Shown: one piece after another, positions 62,583-64,000 of the stretch
Numbering within the stretch: position 1 is the stretch's first letter
Layout of the letters: every line of letters begins with the position of its first letter
Assembly (NCBI RefSeq): GCF_018861905.1
Contig: NZ_JAHLDU010000008.1
Location: forward strand, 62,001 to 126,000
Origin: Clostridium sp. DSM 17811
Lineage (GTDB): Bacteria > Bacillota > Clostridia > Clostridiales > Clostridiaceae
Reading direction: 5' to 3'
Length of the DNA stretch: 64,000 nucleotides
Notes under the pieces: generated by a model
Database searches by the model: none
The model's input: the letters and a program-made list of their open reading frames with translations, nothing else
What the model was told of the DNA's origin: nothing
Program-made: the position numbers and the translations under genes

Positions 62583-64000
62583 GTGTTTTCTAAAATTAGA
62601 GAACTATTAATAGGTAAAACACTTAAAACAGAAGAGTTAGAGGGAGAAAAATTAAATATTTTTTGGGGATTGCCTATATTATCTAGTGATGCTATTTCTT
62701 CTGTTGCATATGCAGGGGAAGAAATTTTATATGTATTAATTGGAGTTATAGGTCTTATGGCATATAGATATATGTTTTATGCCGCAGTAGCTGTTATTTT
62801 ATTATTAATTTTACTTGTTTTATCTTATCGGCAGACAATTGACGCATATCCAAATGGTGGTGGCTCATATATAGTTGCACAGGATAATCTGGGTATAAAG
62901 CCTGGACTTATTGCTGGTGCATCACTTACTGTTGATTATATACTTACAGTTGCGGTTAGCATATGTGCTGGAACCGCTGCAATAACTTCGGCTGTTCCAT
63001 CACTACTTAATCATAAAGTAGCTATAGCTCTTGTAATGCTAATAATTTTAACAATTGGTAATTTAAGAGGAACCAAGGAATCATCTAAAATATTTGGAGT
63101 TCCAACATACTTGTTTATTGTTTCTTGTATAGTTCTTATTATAACTGGTGTTATAAGGCATTATGTTTTTGGATATTTACCAGCACAAATGTATTCAATT
63201 CCAAAGCAAATAGGTGACATAACATTATTCCTATTTCTTAGGGCATTTGCTTCAGGTTGTACTGCATTATCAGGGGTTGAAGCGGTAAGTAATGGGATTC
63301 CTAATTTTAAAGAACCATCTCAAAAAAATGCAAAAGCTGTTTTAGTTTTACTTGCTTGTTTAGTTCTTTTTATTTTTGGTGGGTTATCCTTCCTTGCAAC
63401 AATTTATCATCCAGTCCCTTCTGCGAATGTGACTGTGTTTGCTCAAATTGCTCAGCAAGTTTTTGGAAAAGGTATAATGTTTTATATTATTCAAGTTACT
63501 ACTGCATTTGTTTTAGTAATGGCTGCAAATACAGCTTATGCAGGTCTTCCGTTGTTACTTTCTTTAATGGCACAAGATGGATATGTTCCAAGGCAATTTT
63601 CACAAAGGGGAAAGAGGCTCAGTTTTTCAAATGGAATAATAGTACTTGCAGTAGCAGCTGGTATTTTAATTATTGTGTTTAAAGGTGATACTCATTTGCT
63701 TTTGCCATTATATGCAGTAGGTGTATTTTTATCTTTTACACTCTCGCAAGTTGGAATGTTCCTAAAATGGACAAGGAGCAAAGAAGAAGGGTGGAAACAT
63801 AAGGCAGTTATAAATGGATTAGGTGCTATTGTAACTTTTATTACAGTAATACTTATAGGTATTACAAAGTTTGTTCATGGTGCTTGGTTAGTTTTTATTA
63901 TAATACCTGTACTTGTATACAGTATGGGAAAGATAAAAAATCATTATAATAAAGTAGTAAAACAAATTAAATTATCTAATGATGAAAGACCTAATATTGG
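62583..64000 (+). CDS. kimA: APC-superfamily permease, KimA (YdaO)-like potassium importer, 3' end outside window
   Basis: 472 complete codons are visible from a GTG at 62583, which has GGAGGTGGG upstream. Family pattern LPILSSDAISSVAYAGEEIL at about 30-50 and PNGGGSYIVAQDNLG mark the KimA/YdaO group; about twelve membrane segments follow. The soluble C-terminal part is cut by the window end. KimA of B. subtilis is a high-affinity proton/potassium symporter regulated by cyclic di-AMP at protein and riboswitch level; no such riboswitch is seen here. A more general amino-acid permease role remains possible. Confidence 0.82.
   Translation, partial: MFSKIRELLIGKTLKTEELEGEKLNIFWGLPILSSDAISSVAYAGEEILYVLIGVIGLMAYRYMFYAAVAVILLLILLVLSYRQTIDAYPNGGGSYIVAQDNLGIKPGLIAGASLTVDYILTVAVSICAGTAAITSAVPSLLNHKVAIALVMLIILTIGNLRGTKESSKIFGVPTYLFIVSCIVLIITGVIRHYVFGYLPAQMYSIPKQIGDITLFLFLRAFASGCTALSGVEAVSNGIPNFKEPSQKNAKAVLVLLACLVLFIFGGLSFLATIYHPVPSANVTVFAQIAQQVFGKGIMFYIIQVTTAFVLVMAANTAYAGLPLLLSLMAQDGYVPRQFSQRGKRLSFSNGIIVLAVAAGILIIVFKGDTHLLLPLYAVGVFLSFTLSQVGMFLKWTRSKEEGWKHKAVINGLGAIVTFITVILIGITKFVHGAWLVFIIIPVLVYSMGKIKNHYNKVVKQIKLSNDERPNI

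Noticed and set aside
63356-63682. Cys/Ser-rich 108-codon frame in the KimA-like gene
   Set aside because: It is an out-of-frame shadow of the permease, which has continuous family-like sequence on the same strand.

Overview
The window is strongly AT-rich, with AGGAGG-type ribosome binding sites, frequent TTG and GTG starts, rho-independent terminators after most genes, and sporulation genes (SpoIIP twice, a cotJ locus, a SleB-type hydrolase). It also has chemoreceptors, a flagellin N-methylase, rubrerythrin and 2-hydroxyacyl-CoA-dehydratase-type activators. This fits a motile, spore-forming, anaerobic Clostridium sensu stricto; the species cannot be fixed from the sequence alone. No rRNA, tRNA, transposase, prophage or CRISPR array was seen.

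Layout. 0-6.5 kb: truncated chemoreceptor, rubrerythrin with a Tyr/Asp-rich small protein, cyclopropane fatty acid synthase, LrgA/LrgB pair, and three unrecognised genes. 6.7-8.4 kb: oleate hydratase. 8.6-14.8 kb: TPR-GAF-GGDEF cyclase, a three-gene operon of BadF-type activase plus two DUF2229/dehydratase-like proteins, and an MBL-fold hydrolase. 15-21.7 kb: complete oligopeptide ABC operon (oppABCDF-like) with an intercistronic hairpin, then an alpha/beta hydrolase. 22.5-25.9 kb: blaI, a BlaR1-like M56 protease fused to a SpoIIP amidase domain, and a separate SpoIIP. This is the most unusual gene cluster of the window. 26-29.4 kb: DUF2975/YozG pair, DbpA-type helicase, and a cotJABC operon that looks broken in all three genes. 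29.4-36.9 kb: GntR regulator, two aldo/keto reductases, cold shock protein, LysM-SleB hydrolase, and a PadR operon with an extra YidC insertase. 36.9-55.7 kb: pyruvate kinase, TetR divergent from FtsH, aldehyde dehydrogenase, UPF0182 protein, MarR-MATE operon, L,D-transpeptidase, AEC carrier, MscS channel, D,D-carboxypeptidase and a chemoreceptor. 55.7-61.7 kb: a rearranged-looking stretch with ketopantoate reductase, FliB, GNAT, acetoacetate decarboxylase and an SDR. It holds two fragments of a second oleate hydratase and three copies of a ~165-bp intergenic repeat. 61.8-64 kb: small proteins and the start of a KimA-like permease.

Themes. Several genes act at the envelope: Cfa and oleate hydratase on lipids; LrgAB, MscS and the KimA-like permease on membrane and osmotic state; two SpoIIP domains, the L,D-transpeptidase, the D,D-carboxypeptidase and the SleB-type hydrolase on peptidoglycan. 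The BlaI/BlaR1-SpoIIP operon could link peptidoglycan state to amidase output, but that is inference. Gene decay is visible in cotJ and in the oleate hydratase fragments. In many genes the longest reading frame starts upstream of the best ribosome binding site; the starts given here follow the ribosome binding site.
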